A DNA stretch of 64,000 nucleotides from Proteles cristata cristata (Eukaryota > Chordata > Mammalia > Carnivora > Hyaenidae). Both the position numbers and the translations under genes were made by a program. How positions within the stretch are numbered: position 1 is the first letter of the stretch; the number at the start of each line of letters is the position of its first letter. The notes under the pieces are model-generated. The model made no database searches, had not been told where the DNA came from, and saw only the letters and a list, made by a program, of their open reading frames with translations. The stretch is from positions 310,001 to 374,000 of the forward strand of contig JAESUZ010002395.1 in NCBI GenBank assembly GCA_017311185.1. The letters are read 5' to 3'. This document shows, piece after piece, positions 11,038-24,764 of the stretch.

Positions 11038-11202
11038 GGCACTCCAGTTCCCTCTTGCCCAGCACCACCACGTCGGATGCAGCGGCTCAGGAGGGGTATG
11101 AGTCTAGGGCGGGAATGCTGGACTGGAAGGACCTGCTGCACTCACCCGACAGCACAGACCCTTTGGGGGCGGTGTCTTCCCGTAATCACCAAGACCAGAA
11201 GG
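11038..11202 (+). CDS. SEMA6A: SEMA6A exon: juxtamembrane stalk
   Basis: The exon encodes a 55-residue extracellular stalk rich in Ser, Thr and Asp. Visible motifs include GHSSSLLPSTTTSD, AQEGYES, GMLDWKDLL and SPDSTDPLGAVSS, all semaphorin 6A signatures. It starts with two bases that complete a glycine codon after AAAACAG and ends in phase 1 before GTAAGG. At 165 nt it is symmetric. The acceptor is purine-rich with almost no pyrimidine tract, suggesting that its recognition depends on exonic or distal signals. The region has no domain fold; in the known family biology this linker separates the PSI domain from the membrane. Several substitutions relative to human (Ala-Ala-Ala in the TSD region, Ser-Arg-Asn near the end) fit a fast-evolving linker. 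Confidence 0.94.
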
Positions 11203-14200
11203 GTAAGGCCTTGGAAATGCCTCTTCCTCTGGGGGGAGAGGGAGGGAAAAGCGAGGAGGACTGTGTGACTGCTTCCAGCTGAATCACAGCAGCGTCTCAG
11301 GAACCTCCAGCACACGATGCTCATGCTCGATGCTCGAGAGCTTTCTCAAAAAAGACCTCTCTGCGCTGGGCTTGATTCTAAATTACTCCCCCCATCGAGG
11401 AGGAACCACACAAAACAAATAGCACATCCTTCTGAGCTTGCTCCATCCCCAAGGGGTGCTGTTTGGCCCAATGCCGCCCTCTCCCCGCTCCTCTGAGCTC
11501 AGGCCCAGTGCTGGGTCCTCTTCTCCCATTCCCCAACGGGACAGAACGCGGGCCGGCCCTGGCCTGTGGAACCCAAGTAAAGGCCCCGTTTAATGAGTGA
11601 GTGGAGAAATCGCAGGACAGAGCCTTTTCTGGCTGGTGGCATCTCTCGCTCGCGCATGGTGCTGAATTTGAATAGAGCCGTGGTCCTGCGATGTACTGTA
11701 ACTGCCCTGTGAGGACAACGGCTAAGACAAAAATATGTTATTTAATCAAGCAGAATTGCTATGCATTTAAAACGGAAAGGAAGCTGCACTCAATGAAAGG
11801 GACTCTACTGTGAACTGTCCTAAATTCTCCCCCGCTTTCTTTGCTCAACTAGAGACAGGAAATGTCCTCTTCTTTTCTCGCCAGTGGCTGCTTCTGGTAA
11901 CACATCCTACTTTAGCTGCAGCTGCAAACCAAAGAGGCCTTTACTTGTCCAAAAAACAGTCTTGTAAATCAGAGGCTGAAAAGCCCAGTTATGTTGTGAG
12001 CTGTTTCCCCTCATTCAGAATTGTTCGCTTCTATATGTTTTCAAGGGTTTCATCCAAGCGGGGGGTTTACCAGCCACGGTGACCCTTTGGAGGACCGTCT
12101 GTCATGTCCTCCCTCAGGATTTTCTCTCTATATATTTCCGTCTTGACTTTTAGAGGATGTTTTCCAGGCAGACTCACGCACTCAACTGTCACCCTCTTTT
12201 TTGTAACTCACGTGGTGAGAGTGCCATATACTCTGCTGCTCTTCGTGCCAAAACGTGAAGACTTTAGCCCTTCTAGCTTATTCTCGAGGACGCCACCCTT
12301 AATCAGTTTGGTTACTCTTCTACAACTTTTCATATCCCCTGCCCCAAATCTTAAAAAGAGCAGCTTTTGTCTCAGCAGCCTCTTGAAGTTGGAGGCATCC
12401 CTGCTCTTACCATTCCCGAGAAAGCACCAGGCTCCTCCGTGATGGCACAGAACTATCACATCAGGCCACAAGCCCTAGCATGCGCCATTATTTGTTCTGT
12501 GTGGCTCCAGACCGCAGATGTGGGAGTCTTGGCCGAGTGCTCGAGAAGAGACTGCTCTGTAAAATCGCTTTGTGTTTGCCCACTGCCGACTTTCTGAAAA
12601 ACCAAATGGTCTTTCCAGGAAAGCATTAACTATGTCAACCAAATATCTAGCTGTTGGTTACAATCATTTCCTCTTCACTTCACTGAGACGGGTGGCATGA
12701 ATCTTCTCCAATCATTAACTCCCCCAAGGGATGGAGGTTATCAAAGAGTCCAATTAACACTTTGACAGATCATTTTAAAATTCGGCATTGTTCACTCTCC
12801 TGGGTCTTATTATGAATATTGACAAAGCTGGAAGCAGTCTACAAACTGTCAGACAATGGTGGCAGAGGTGATTGCATGGGTGTTTAACATGATCACTGTT
12901 CTTGTGCTATTAACTCCTTGCCTTGCCCTGTCAAATTTGAGTTTGGTTTTTGACAATTGATTATGTATTTGATGGGGCAATGACAATGGGTTGTTATGCA
13001 GAAAAAAAAATTTTTTTTAATGTAGCTTAATGTTCCTTTTACCATGATTCTTATGATTTTAATTTCCATTTTGCTCTAAACTGTTTTTCTGTTTTAATGT
13101 TCACGATTTATTTCAAACTTCTGTTCTGTTTTGCCAAGCACTGTGTGGTTGGACTTGGTGATGGCGTTACTCTGTTGGAAAAGTCTTATTTCTTTTCTGA
13201 CTCATTATGACGTCTCTTAACTTGGCCCAATCTGTGATCTCTTCGCTTCTTCTCATTCCCTGATGTGGGTGCCTTAATGATGTCACATCCGTGTGTGGGG
13301 CATCTCCTGGGATGCGAGGGTTTCATGAGCTTTGCAAGGGCCTCTAGTGGGTGCTCTTTTCACTGGGACGATTGTCTCATGGGAATGTGACATTTGTGTG
13401 CCCCAGCTTTAGGAGCTAAATATACTCTGGAATTGTTTCTAAAATATCACACATTTCCCCACGAAGCAGAAAATGTGTCCCGCTCACCAGCTAGCTAAGG
13501 AGGAATCAGGTGCCCCGTGCCTTTTCTACTGTGACTGCACAATAAAGCCAGTGAGCAGAAGAGCACATAGCTCTGCTCTGCAGACACGATGAACACCACC
13601 GGGCTGGGCCCACTCTTTGCCCCAACTCATCCTCCAAACAATCCTGCATTTCCAGAGTATGTTTGCTTGCCGTTTTCTTTCTTTTCCTTGCTGTGTCTTT
13701 CGTCCTGATTTAATCTGTGCGTCCCTCACGTTCTGTCCAAGCACCAATCCTCACCTTGCAATCTAACCCCCTTCTGCTACCATTGTTCTCAGCCTCCCCC
13801 TTTCAAAATAATAGACCCAAGCCCTCTGCCCTTCTGTGGAATGTTCCAAGGCTCTTTCCTTCTGCACTGTGAGTAGCATTCTGAGGCTGTATGTACACAT
13901 ATGGTCATACTAACAAAGCGTGAGAAGAGGCCTGTGAGGCTCGGAGAAGCATTATCACAGAAAATGAAGTAATTTTCTCTTTCAGTAACTGGCCTTGCCC
14001 TTCATTACCCTGCTGGCCTTGTCTAATGTCTCTTGTCCTTGCTGCTTTTCTTTAAAATTGCCTGATATCTTTCAAGCCCTAGATTCATTAGTAAAAACAC
14101 AGCCAACTGCTCTGTTTTATCTCTGGGTCCCTAGATGTCTGGAGCCGCTAGAGCCAGCCCTTTAATCACCAAGTTGATAAATTGGATGCAGCCCTGGCTA

Positions 14201-17200
14201 CTTCTTTCTTGGTTTGCCACATTTAAAAATATATATTATTTATTCACCCTATAACCATTGAGGTGGTAATGAGTAGTTACAAAGGGGCTCTAATTACACA
14301 TGAATAAGAAAGAAAATCCACCTTATTTTTAGATCTGGCTTGTCTCCCCCCACCTCCCTTCCCACAGCAAAAGAAATAATGGCTTTCTTTTTTAGGTTCA
14401 GCAATACTGAAAATTAATAGCCACTCTTGTGCCTCTTGTTTCTGACCAATAGTAATAATACTATAAAACCTGATTTCCAAGAAGACTGCAAGATATGTGA
14501 GGGAATTAGCCATGTACTGATCTGCCAAGAGAGCTGTGTAGCATCAGTATAAAAAGTAAATGCTGACCGCTGCTGTTAGGTCCCAGGAATAAATCAGAAC
14601 AGAAGGAAATCCCCTACTTCAGACTTGACAGAGTTCTTGTGAGCTGTCAGAAAACAGATAAAATGGTCAATATATACAAAGATGTTCCCATTCGGGTGGA
14701 AATACCAGCACTGTCATATGCTTATATATTTTGGGAAATCTTTAAAGTGCGATGTCACCAATTACATTTTGTCAAGAGAATATACTCACTGCAGACAAGA
14801 AAAAGAGGTAAAAGTAGAATTTAAATTAGAGATCAAATGAATAATTTAAACAAAAACATACAGTAGATGTTGAGTACCTTTTAATCAATGTACAAGCTAT
14901 TTGTGTAAGCAATTTTTACTCGGGAAAAAAATACTGCAGTAAGATACATAAAGGATGATGAGGAGTATATTGCTCATCCTTCCTAACAATCCTAAATAGA
15001 ATTTTCCAAATCACAGAGTCTACCAACAATTCCTCCAACACAGGGTCGCCTACAGCAGTAGAGCCTCCCAGGCAGGGCGTGGGGCACCTTACAAGAGATG
15101 ATTTAGGAGGCTCTGTTGACCCTGGCATTCAAGACTACTGAAACCTGTGGGAGAAGGTCACATCACACCTTTTGCGTTTCCCTTTCAGTCTTCTTGGTTA
15201 GATTGAGGAAGATGTCTCAGTTTGGGGCTTTGTCATTAACAACTCCCTTAACTTGCTACTATCCCGCTTTGACAAGAAAAAAAAAACAGGCTTTAGGCTG
15301 GGGGCTGGAATTAATAGAGTTTTGCTTTTAATTACTGTTTTATGGCTACCTCCTACCTATGAAAAGTAATGTACTTTTTTTTTCCCACTTGTGATCATGA
15401 TATCAAGTTTCTACCTGAAATACATTTTAAAGGTAATTTAAGTAAAATACTAAGTAAATACGAATGCAGAAAGTATAGGGATATGAAAATACTAACTAAA
15501 TACCATGGTCAGTAAGGCTCACTGGTGTCACTCAAATTGTGGTACTGTAGTTGAATGACTAAAGTTTGGGTAACTCCGGCCCAGAGCAATCATATGAGTC
15601 CAGTGAGGATTAAACTCGCCTCTGCCGTTGGAAGGACAAGATTTAGAACCGCAAGGCTTGCGTCCGGGCTGGGCTCTGAGTGCTGCAATGATATGATCCA
15701 GTGCCCTTCCAACTACTGAGCTCTGTGAGTGGGGATGAGAGGTTTGGTCAAGCAGTTGTTTAGAGCAAAATGGATCTAGACTAAAAGGAAATCATCCAGT
15801 CTAGCATTGTTAAGCATCTGGTGAGATTTTTCTCTCCACCAGCAGTAAGAGCCTGAGTGACACTTGCAGTGAGTTATTCCTCAAGCTGTGGCCTAGGGAG
15901 AGCTTACCCTCGGCATTTCTGCTGCCTGTCTCTTTCTTCCAGTCAGAACAGACTTGTGATAGTGTGTTCCCCTAATCTGGCAATTACCTACAGTTGACCC
16001 TTTTTTCCCTGTACTCTCCTTCAAACTCTACCTATTCTGACTCTCTAACCCTCAGAGCCAGGCCTTTCTCATTAATAAGTTGAGAAATCCAGTTTTTGGT
16101 GAGTACTAGTGAGTACTATAGATACTGGAGCCCGGCCCTGAGTGCCCTTGCATTTTAACAATCTCCAATGCTTCAAATCGAATGGACTGGGGATTTTAAA
16201 ATGCCCCAGTTCTCTTGATGGGGAAAATTATTTCTTGGCTCCGATCAAGTCTTATGTAGGTAGGTGATCTTACATACGGAGAAAAATATCATTGATGACA
16301 ATTGTAAAGGAAGAAAAACAAGCTTCTCTTCTTTTCCTGACTCCTCAACCTGGGCCAGATTTTCTCTGCCATTTCCTCAGTAACATTACCATAACAAAAA
16401 TGTTTTCTGAGGCATCTCAAGCAAAATTTATTACTGGCTCCGTAGCACAGTGCTGGATGCCAATAAGGAGTGAGAGGCTACGCGAGAGATAGACATGGTT
16501 CCCATCCAAGAACCAGCAGACCGCCAGACAGAGCGCGCGCACATACACACATACACCAAAGTACACCCAGAAAGTCTTCCCGACCACCACTGCCTGCGTG
16601 AACCAGGCAGAAGTGTGCACGGCAGGCTTTAGAAGAAGGTATCAGACAACTGAAGACAGCCTGGCTGATGTCAAGGACGTAGCCCTTTGGGAGAGATTTC
16701 TCAGTCCTTTCTCCTTAGTCCTTGCCTTCAACATGCCACTTGACGGGGGTAGAGGTGGGGTGGGGGGAGTGAGGTATGTTTGCTGCAGGATTCACAGTCT
16801 AAGGTTTTGTGGAAATGCTGCCAAACTTAGGCTTTCTTTGAACAGCCTGAGCTTTATTTCAAAAAGACCGAGCCCATGGTAATTTGCATACCTTTTATTA
16901 GTAACACCTATAATACCATGGCCATTTTAAATGTGAAGGTAGGGCAGTCTCCTCCGAGAATCCAAAGAAAAGGGATCCATCTGATAGGGAAGACTACTAG
17001 CAGGCAGGGGCAAGAGTGTCCGGCTCCCATGCCACACCCCAGGCCTGACTGCACCCGGTAGGAGTGGGCATGCTCAGAGCGCAGGAACATGACACAGACC
17101 GCAAATTCACCGCTGTTGTTCCAACAACCATTCTGAATTCAAGTTCACTTATTTCTCTTTTTGAGGGTTACAGGAAAGCCTAGCCTTCAATGCTCACAAG

Positions 17201-17887
17201 TGTCTAAGATGCTATTGCTACTGCTAATGAAAAAACAAGATACAATTCTTGAAATTTAGTCAATTAGCATTTTAATTTGTGGCATTATATCCACCCCATA
17301 AGGTTTAGTATCATTTTTATTACTCCCTGTTAAACTATGTTACTCTCCAAAGTGGAGATAGGTCTAAAGAATGTTTGTGGGGCATTATTTAGGGGTGGCT
17401 GAGTAGGGTTCTTAGGTAAAATGCAGAATTCCTAGTTAAATTTCAGATAGGCCATGACTAATTTTTACTGTAATTATGTCCCATGAATTGCAGGAGACAT
17501 TCTTATACTAAAACATTATTGTTTAGCTGAAGCTGAAATTTAACTAGGTGTTCTGTATACTACCTGGCAATCCTATTCAAAGAGACTGCTGATAATTTAT
17601 TCAATGAGTATATATCCAATCCCTAGATTACATCTACCCTCTAACTCTTAGAAATCCTAGAATAACCTTTATAAGAGAAATTAAAAATTTCCTTCCGTGA
17701 AAAACATTATCATTATATTTAATTTCAGAGAATTATCACTGGAAGTCACATATGTGTTTGAGATGTGACAGAGTAATTTAAAAGACTATCACTGGAAAAC
17801 AGGCTTTCAAATGCCACTTTTAAGTGAAAAAGGCTCAGAAATCAATCTGTTCCTAAACTGGGGCATAGTTAAAACTATTGATTCTTT

Positions 17888-18118
17888 TTTTAAAATTTAT
17901 ATTCTTTTCTGTATTTAAAATTTTTTCTAATGTTTATTTTTGAGAGACAGAGGGTAAATGGGGGAAGGGCAGGGAAAGAGGGGGAAACAGAATCTGAAGG
18001 AGGCTTGGGCTCCAAGCTGTCAGCACAGAGCCCCCATGCAGGGCTCAAACTCATGTACTGTGAGATCATGACCTGAGCCGAAGTCGGACGCTTAAAAGAC
18101 TGAGCCATCTAGGTGCCC
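17888..18118 (-). repeat. SINEC copy
   Basis: Reverse copy ending in AGCCATCTAGGTGCCC. The imperfect target repeat AAAACTATTGATTCTTT / AAAACTACTGACTCTTT flanks it. Confidence 0.85.
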
Positions 18119-18334
18119 AAAAACTACTGACTCTTTCTAATTCTACTGAATCTCAGGTTTTTATCAACTGTTATGTTAACCATGTGTATTTTTTTTAATT
18201 ATATGGCTGCCTTTTTTTTTCTATTTCCATGGTTTTGAAGGATATTAACTGGAATCCAGAAAGCACTAGAAAATATGTTTAATAATGGTGACAATAGCTC
18301 CAATCTCAAAGAAAGGCAAACCAACACCCTTAAT

Positions 18335-18830
18335 TTCTTTCTTCATGCATTCAACAAATATTCAGCTAACAGGTACTATCTATAAACTGGGTGTTACAGT
18401 GGATACTAATCTGAATTTAACATATGTCCTTAACTCAAGGAGATTTAAGTTTTGCAGGGGGTATATGCAGGTGACCTCTTGGCTAGCCACCAGGGTAAGA
18501 GTGAAATCTGAGAGTAAGAAAAGTAAAGAGAAGGGGCACAGTAGAGCTCTGAGAGTGGATGAAGAGAGACATAACTCGGATACAAGTTGGGGACTAGGGA
18601 AAGGCCTTGCAAAGTATGAAAGGATAAAAGGGAGAAGAAGGACATTTCATGCTAAGTAAGTGACATGACCAGGACATGAAGCTAGGCAAGTAGAGCGTGA
18701 ATGTGCTGTGACCAACGCGATAGTGTCTGCAGAGTCCGGAATGAGACCTGAGATTGAAATGGTGGTCTGGAGCCTTAAAAGCCTTGCTAAAGGGTTTGGG
18801 CTCTAGCTATAGGCAATATTGGGGGAGGAA
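18335..18830 (-). repeat. L2 element, 3' portion
   Basis: It begins with CATTCAACAAATATTCAGC, then AAGGAGATTTAAGTTTTG. Later come AAAGGCCTTGCAAAGTATGA and GGTTTGGGCTCTAGCTATAG, the order expected of a reverse L2 3' end. Confidence 0.55.
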
Positions 18831-19535
18831 GGTGGATGGGTGGGAAAGAGGGATGCAAGGAGGGTGGGAGGGAGGTCAAGGCAGAGATAAAGAGGACAAC
18901 AAATAACACACAGATCACTCAATAACATTAGGTTGTTAGTTACATATACACAGTCAGTTTGGGAACTGGAATTTTGCATTCATTTTGGATCTAACATCTA
19001 GTTCTACACATCACTGGCATTTCCCTGGTAGATGTGCCTTGTCAAGCAAAGAGCTCTACCCTAGGTAAAGCCCCAAGCAAGCTGAACTCCAAATCTGGGC
19101 TTCTCTGTCTCTTTTGCTAAAAATCACTGGTTTCATCCAGATCAGACTTTGAAACTGGGGGGGAGAGGGGAGGGGAGAAAGAAATGATAATCTAATTCAG
19201 GTGCCACCATTTATTTTCACTATATTAATACTTCTCCATCACCTACCAGAAAAAGAATCCATTTGTAGTCTCTGACTCTCCTTTGACTAACTGAGGAAAA
19301 CTGTACAGTAAAGCGGGTCAGGTGCTGGGCTTTCAGACAGATGATGTGGAAGTTTCCATGCATCGTGTGCTGAAGAGGAGGGCAAGGACTGAGAAGCCCA
19401 TGTGGAAGGCTGTAATTGTTCTTTCAGCAGTGCAGGCAGGGATGTAGATTTGATCTAATTAATTTTGTATCCTCCTGACAACTTGCTGAATTTATCTAGG
19501 GTCTTGATGCGATTATTGTGGAAAGGGTAGAAGTA

Positions 19536-19554
19536 AAAAAAAAAAAAAAAAAAG
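19536..19554. repeat. Poly(A) run
   Basis: About 19 A bases with no SINE or L1 body that I can recognise upstream. Confidence 0.85.
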
Positions 19555-21978
19555 CTAAATGTCAGCCATGTAGAAAGCTGTTTCATCTCCCTGCCTGCCT
19601 GCCCGAAACTGCACACCAGCATCTAAATTCCCCTTTTCTAGAGATACTAACCAAAACTTTTCTCTTAACCTAATATCCATTTTCTCAAAACATGAAGTGC
19701 TTAAATTATGATGCTCAAATTTTTTTCTTCTAAAATCAACAACTTAAACCTTAGGGCATTTAAAAAATCAATTCACGTTCTAGAGGTGCTTCTTATGTTT
19801 AATCTATAGCCACTTTTCAGGCCACATCACCCTTGACATGAATTCATTTTACCCCGCCCTTTCCCCATTCTCTTTCCATTCTTTATCTTTTGCACAAAAA
19901 CACACACAATGACAAAGTTTTCTGACAGCTTAATGGAAATTTCAAGGACTATAGGGACTAGGTTAGGCATGATCTTATTAAACGAAACATCTGGAGTCGT
20001 TAAAAATTTGCTCTTTAACTGGTTAAACTGCACGGTGTTCATCTAAAATTTGTTTTGTCCTAACAATAAAATGGTAAAGAGTCCATCTGTATATTGGATC
20101 ACGTGTAGGAATGGAAACATAATATTAGCTTTATGTCAAAACTTTCTAAAAGCCTTATGTCCTGGAGTTTAAAAGCAAACAGACCAAAAAAAAGCCTGTT
20201 CTAAGTTTCACTCTGCAAACCTCACTGCTGCATAGACAAAGTAGTCCAGTAAGGGCAAGAGAGTGGAAAATGGGTAATTTCCTGAAGACAGCTTCTTTCT
20301 CCTTGACATTGTGCATGAGAACAGCCTCGAAAGCTGCAAGCACTGCTCAGAGTACATGATTCACGTCCTTACCGGACGGAGGAGAAGGAGGCCGGAAAAG
20401 CTGTCTTTGCACCCGGGTCCCAGGGAGACAGGCAGTGCGAGTGACAGGTGTGGGCTGCGCCACTGGCCTCAACGGACCCACACAAACTGCACCACCACAT
20501 AAAGCTCCCAGCACCTTAAATGACAGAGAGGCCCTCAAGGAGACTCATGAAAAGTAGATGCATGGTAGACGGGATCTTAATCGGGTCAGAAAGCTAATTA
20601 CGGGCAGTATGAAGGTTTGTCATCTTTAATTAATATTTCTTAAGCTCTTGTAAGCCTACAGCCTGGGAACCGTCTTTGTGAAGAGATTCATTTTTAATAG
20701 GATAAGAGGAATCTCCCACCCCGCTTATTTTTTAAATTTCATAATTTTTAAAAGGATGGATTCTTTTTAAATATGTTTCTGCAATTGCATTTCTTCACCG
20801 AAGGCAGAAGCAGTCATGAACTGTACGGCAATAATGGAAGTCACCGCTGACAATGCTTTATTAGGAGGGAAAATAGTGTTGAGAAATTTATAGGGCAGCA
20901 ATCTGCATTATGCCTAACCTTTTGGACATATTAAAGCTTGTCGTTTCCAGTCCTGCAGGCTCTTGTTATTCATAAATAATAGATAACACTGGACACAGTC
21001 ATCTGACATTTGTTAAGGCAATAAATATACTGTAAGTGCTGATGGCTCTTACACTGCATGATTTAGAAAGCACACAGCAGAAATTTAATGTAACTTAAAA
21101 TGTCTTATATAATTCTATGGATTTGCAGATTCAGTTCAACTCAGCAGATCTGTAAGCACTAAGCTCTACTGACTCAGTACACTGTTGTGCTAGGCATTTT
21201 TATTATCATAAAGCAGGACCTTGATTTGGGAATGAGCTCCAGTCCTTCCCTCAACCCAGAAATCTAAGAGAATCTTCCTGAGTTCCTTACTCTCGCCTGA
21301 TCATGAAGAAGTAGGAGGAAAGATATCCTGAACCACCACTATCTAATGTTGGTTGGTGGCTATGCCTTGTTTGAGTGGAGTCAATTTCGAGATGACATGA
21401 CGTATGACGCAGACCTCTAACAGAGGCTGCTCTGTCTATAGTGAGCCCCCCAAGAGAATCTGCCTCTTCTGGCCCTGGGACCCAGTTCTGACTGCGCTGA
21501 CCCAATCTAGGACACATCTGGGCTCTGTAGTACCAACTGCTACCTGATGGCCCCTGTGACAGAGACGAGGAGCCTCAGAAGGTCCCCTCTGTGTCTTCAT
21601 GCTGCGGCAGATAAAGAGACCATAGGCATTTTTCCAGCAGCTCTTGGCCCTAGCAAATTGGGCTGGTTCTCTTACAGCACTGCCGCTGTGTTTTCGGCCA
21701 TATGTCAAGCTTCTGTCAGGTACCAAGGGGAAGTGTGAGGGATTTGTTTGTCTTTCTAATAAAATTGCATCAACTTTGTATTCTTTCTCAGAATATGGTA
21801 ACTGCGGTAAAGAACAGCCGTCCCTGAGACCCACGAAAGCCTCATACTTTGACCACAGAAGACTGCATTTATTTATTTTAGAAATCATTTTGAAAGTCTG
21901 CCTATACATTGCCTCAGTGGTATATGAGGCTGGGCTTTAAACGTTCGTTTTCTGACATATCATTCATGTCACATAGGG

Positions 21979-22154
21979 CAGTGTTGCTCAAATTTTAGTA
22001 AAAATAAGAATCATTTGGAGGTCTAAAACACAAGTTTCTGAGCCTCAACTCTGATTCACAAAGTCTGGGTAGGACCTGGAGATTTGTATATTTAACAAGT
22101 TCCAGGTGAGGCTTGTATCGAGCAGCACGGATTTGGGACACTTTGCAAGCTGCT
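21979..22154 (-). mobile_element. MER5A (hAT-Charlie DNA transposon remnant)
   Basis: Starts CAGTGTTGCTCAAATTTTAG and has AAGAATCATTTGGAGGTCTA, TGGAGATTTGTATATTTAAC and AAGTTCCAGGTGAGGC. This is the reverse of the MER5A consensus; the far inverted end is eroded. Confidence 0.8.
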
Positions 22155-22324
22155 ATGGACTATCTTACTTAAGGTCATTCTCTAATATTTTGCTTTATTT
22201 TTAAATCTTGACTTTTCTACTCTTGGCTGACACAATCAAACCCTACCAAAGTGTCACATTAAAATAGTCTATCTTGGGCCCTGAACAAGGCAGGTAACTT
22301 GTCTGAAATTCTAGAAACACTTCC

Positions 22325-22545
22325 ATTACATCACAATGAGCATTAACAAATGCCTTGCACAATGCCAAGTGCTTTACATGCATTTGTTCATTTATTAAAT
22401 CCCTCCAACAACACCCATCTCCTAGCAAACACTACTAATGCTTAGAGAGATTGAGTGACTTGCCCAAGATCACAAAGCTAGTTAGTCATAAAACCAAGAT
22501 TTAAGCCCAGGTCTTTATGACCTCCAAGTTCATGTTCTTGACCAG
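22325..22545 (+). repeat. MIR element
   Basis: Contains AGTGCTTTACATGCATTTG, TAGAGAGATTGAGTGACTTG, CCCAAGATCACAAAGCTAG and TTTAAGCCCAGGTCTTTATG, the classic MIR order. Confidence 0.88.
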
Positions 22546-24764
22546 GAACACACAGCCTCATTTATAATCCAGATCCCAAGAATAATATCTCCAGCAAGTT
22601 AAAGTTGGCAGCTTTAGTATTCAAACAGAGCTGTTTCCTCCTATTTGTGTTATTTTGCTTTGTAGAGAAAAAAAATCAAAGCGCTGAAAATAATCCAAAG
22701 AATCACCTGAATTTCACAATATTAGTGAAATTTTAGTGGGAGATCCACTTGACCGTTTTGTGGTTTTGAAGCCTTGTGAGAGAGCAAAGGAAAATGGGAC
22801 TAGGAAGTCAGATAATAGAATTGCTTTGTCTGGTTTCAGAAACTCCTTAGACATTGGGTTTCCAGTCTAATTAGAAAGAAAAGCTCAAAAAGAAGAAAGA
22901 TAAACCATGCAAATTCTGCAAAAACTTTGCCCATTTGAAATGATCATTACTTTACAAAGACAGGGACAGTTCTAACACGTGAAACCACAGACCCACACTG
23001 TCAGGGTATGGCTTTTAAAAATGATCTCCTCATGACTCCCAGTCTAGACTTCAATCCATGCTACAGATGTAACATTCCCATTGGCAGTGCCATGTCTAAA
23101 ATGGTTACAGCAGAGAAAGATCAGAGATCCGAGGATTCCCACTGCCACAAGGAAAAATTAAGCTGTTTTTCCTCTTAAAAATATGAAATAGAATAAACTT
23201 CATGCTTGTTCTCCCTCTGCTACCTGTGATGGCATCCCAACAATAAAAAAAATGCATCAATTTCAAAGATGACAAAACTGAAGTGGATTCATCCACAGAA
23301 AACCACAGTAAGCACTATTTCTATATGTGAGTCTAAACTGACTAAAACAGCTTTGAAACTGAGGGTACTAAGCATCCAGGAAGCTGCCTCTACTTTGTCA
23401 TGGTCAGTCATTAATCTGATACATCTTGAAGACCAGGGCTCCTCCCAGGACCCAATCTTCAGCCTGCCAGGGGGAGGGAGGGGGTGAATGAAAATAAGAG
23501 GAAAAGGAAAGTCTGAGTTATAAACTCTGAGCCCATTTCCAAGGCTGCTGGTGTTTCAGTTTATTCTTAAGCCATCTGGTTCACGTTATGCCCCAAGACC
23601 AGAAGAAGGCTCCTTCCTGCCGAGACAACCACAAAGAGTTCCCACTGTGCTTTGAGTATGGTCATCTCCACCGGGTGGGGCATGGCTTTGAGGATAAACT
23701 GTCTCCAGTGAGGGGTTTTCCCCTATTTGTTTTCTTCTTTCCTTAACAGGGATTACAGCCTGTCCTCTGTGGTGAGCATCCATGATGCCTGGCCCGTGAT
23801 TAGTTCATTCATTCATAGTGCCTTGTAGGACTGCACGTCTGGCATTCTGTTGCAATAAGATTTTCAAACAAGAAAAATTGGGTTGTTAGATTCCATTCAC
23901 CCAAGCTGTTACGAGGATTTCAAGGAAATTGCAGGCTTGTCTTACTATAAAGGAAAATCAAGAGTTTATTTTTAGGGGATCCTAATCTGGGGCTTTTCTT
24001 GGTGTCTTGCCATCTTTGTTAGCTCTCAGACCCGAGACGAAACCCACTCCAACGCGGCAGCGAAGGAAATGTCCATTCTCCTGCTTGCCTTTGCATATGT
24101 CTCTCAAGGACACAGAGAGGCTTTGTTGTCTTTGTGGCCGTCGGGTCTGCTTTACACAGATGCCTAGTAATCACTTCACTATGGAGACAGACATATCCAT
24201 CATATCACAGCAGCTCTGAAATAGGCTGTCCAGTGAACAGGGGTGAGAGGGGAAAGTGTGCACTTAACCATTTCAAGGTCCTAGCTGCCAGGGGCTCCTA
24301 TACTTAGCCAAGTAATTGGTGGGCATGGGTAGGGCTCCTCCCTGGTATTTAGTTTAACAGGTACAGTTGATTTTATGTATTTTTGTGTGTCTTGTTTCAT
24401 GCTTTCATAGGACAGCTATCTCCCAGCTATTTCTGTAGGAGGCAGGGATAAGTATAGTGGCGGAAAAGTTTTAATTTTAAAAAGTTATAATAAATTTAGA
24501 TGAACTTAGCTGTACTTCTGATACAAAGCTATGGCCTCTAAAGCCTGTTCTTTTTCTAATAATGGATTCAACGTCAAGCAGAGTAAGCTGAAAGTCAGCT
24601 TTGTCAGGCAAGAAGACGCTTAAAATTGCAGGTAAATTAACCAAGACTTTCCTTCCAAAATTGGCTTGTCTACCATATCTTTTTCAGTCATTCAAGGCTT
24701 CTCACAGCCTGCTTCTAAGTGGTGGCTAGCTCATAACTCTTTCTTTTTCTTCTACAAGTACTCA

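Noticed and set aside
18285..18659. 124-codon + strand open frame in the last intron
   Set aside because: It overlaps an L2-like repeat and has no recognisable domain or splice context.
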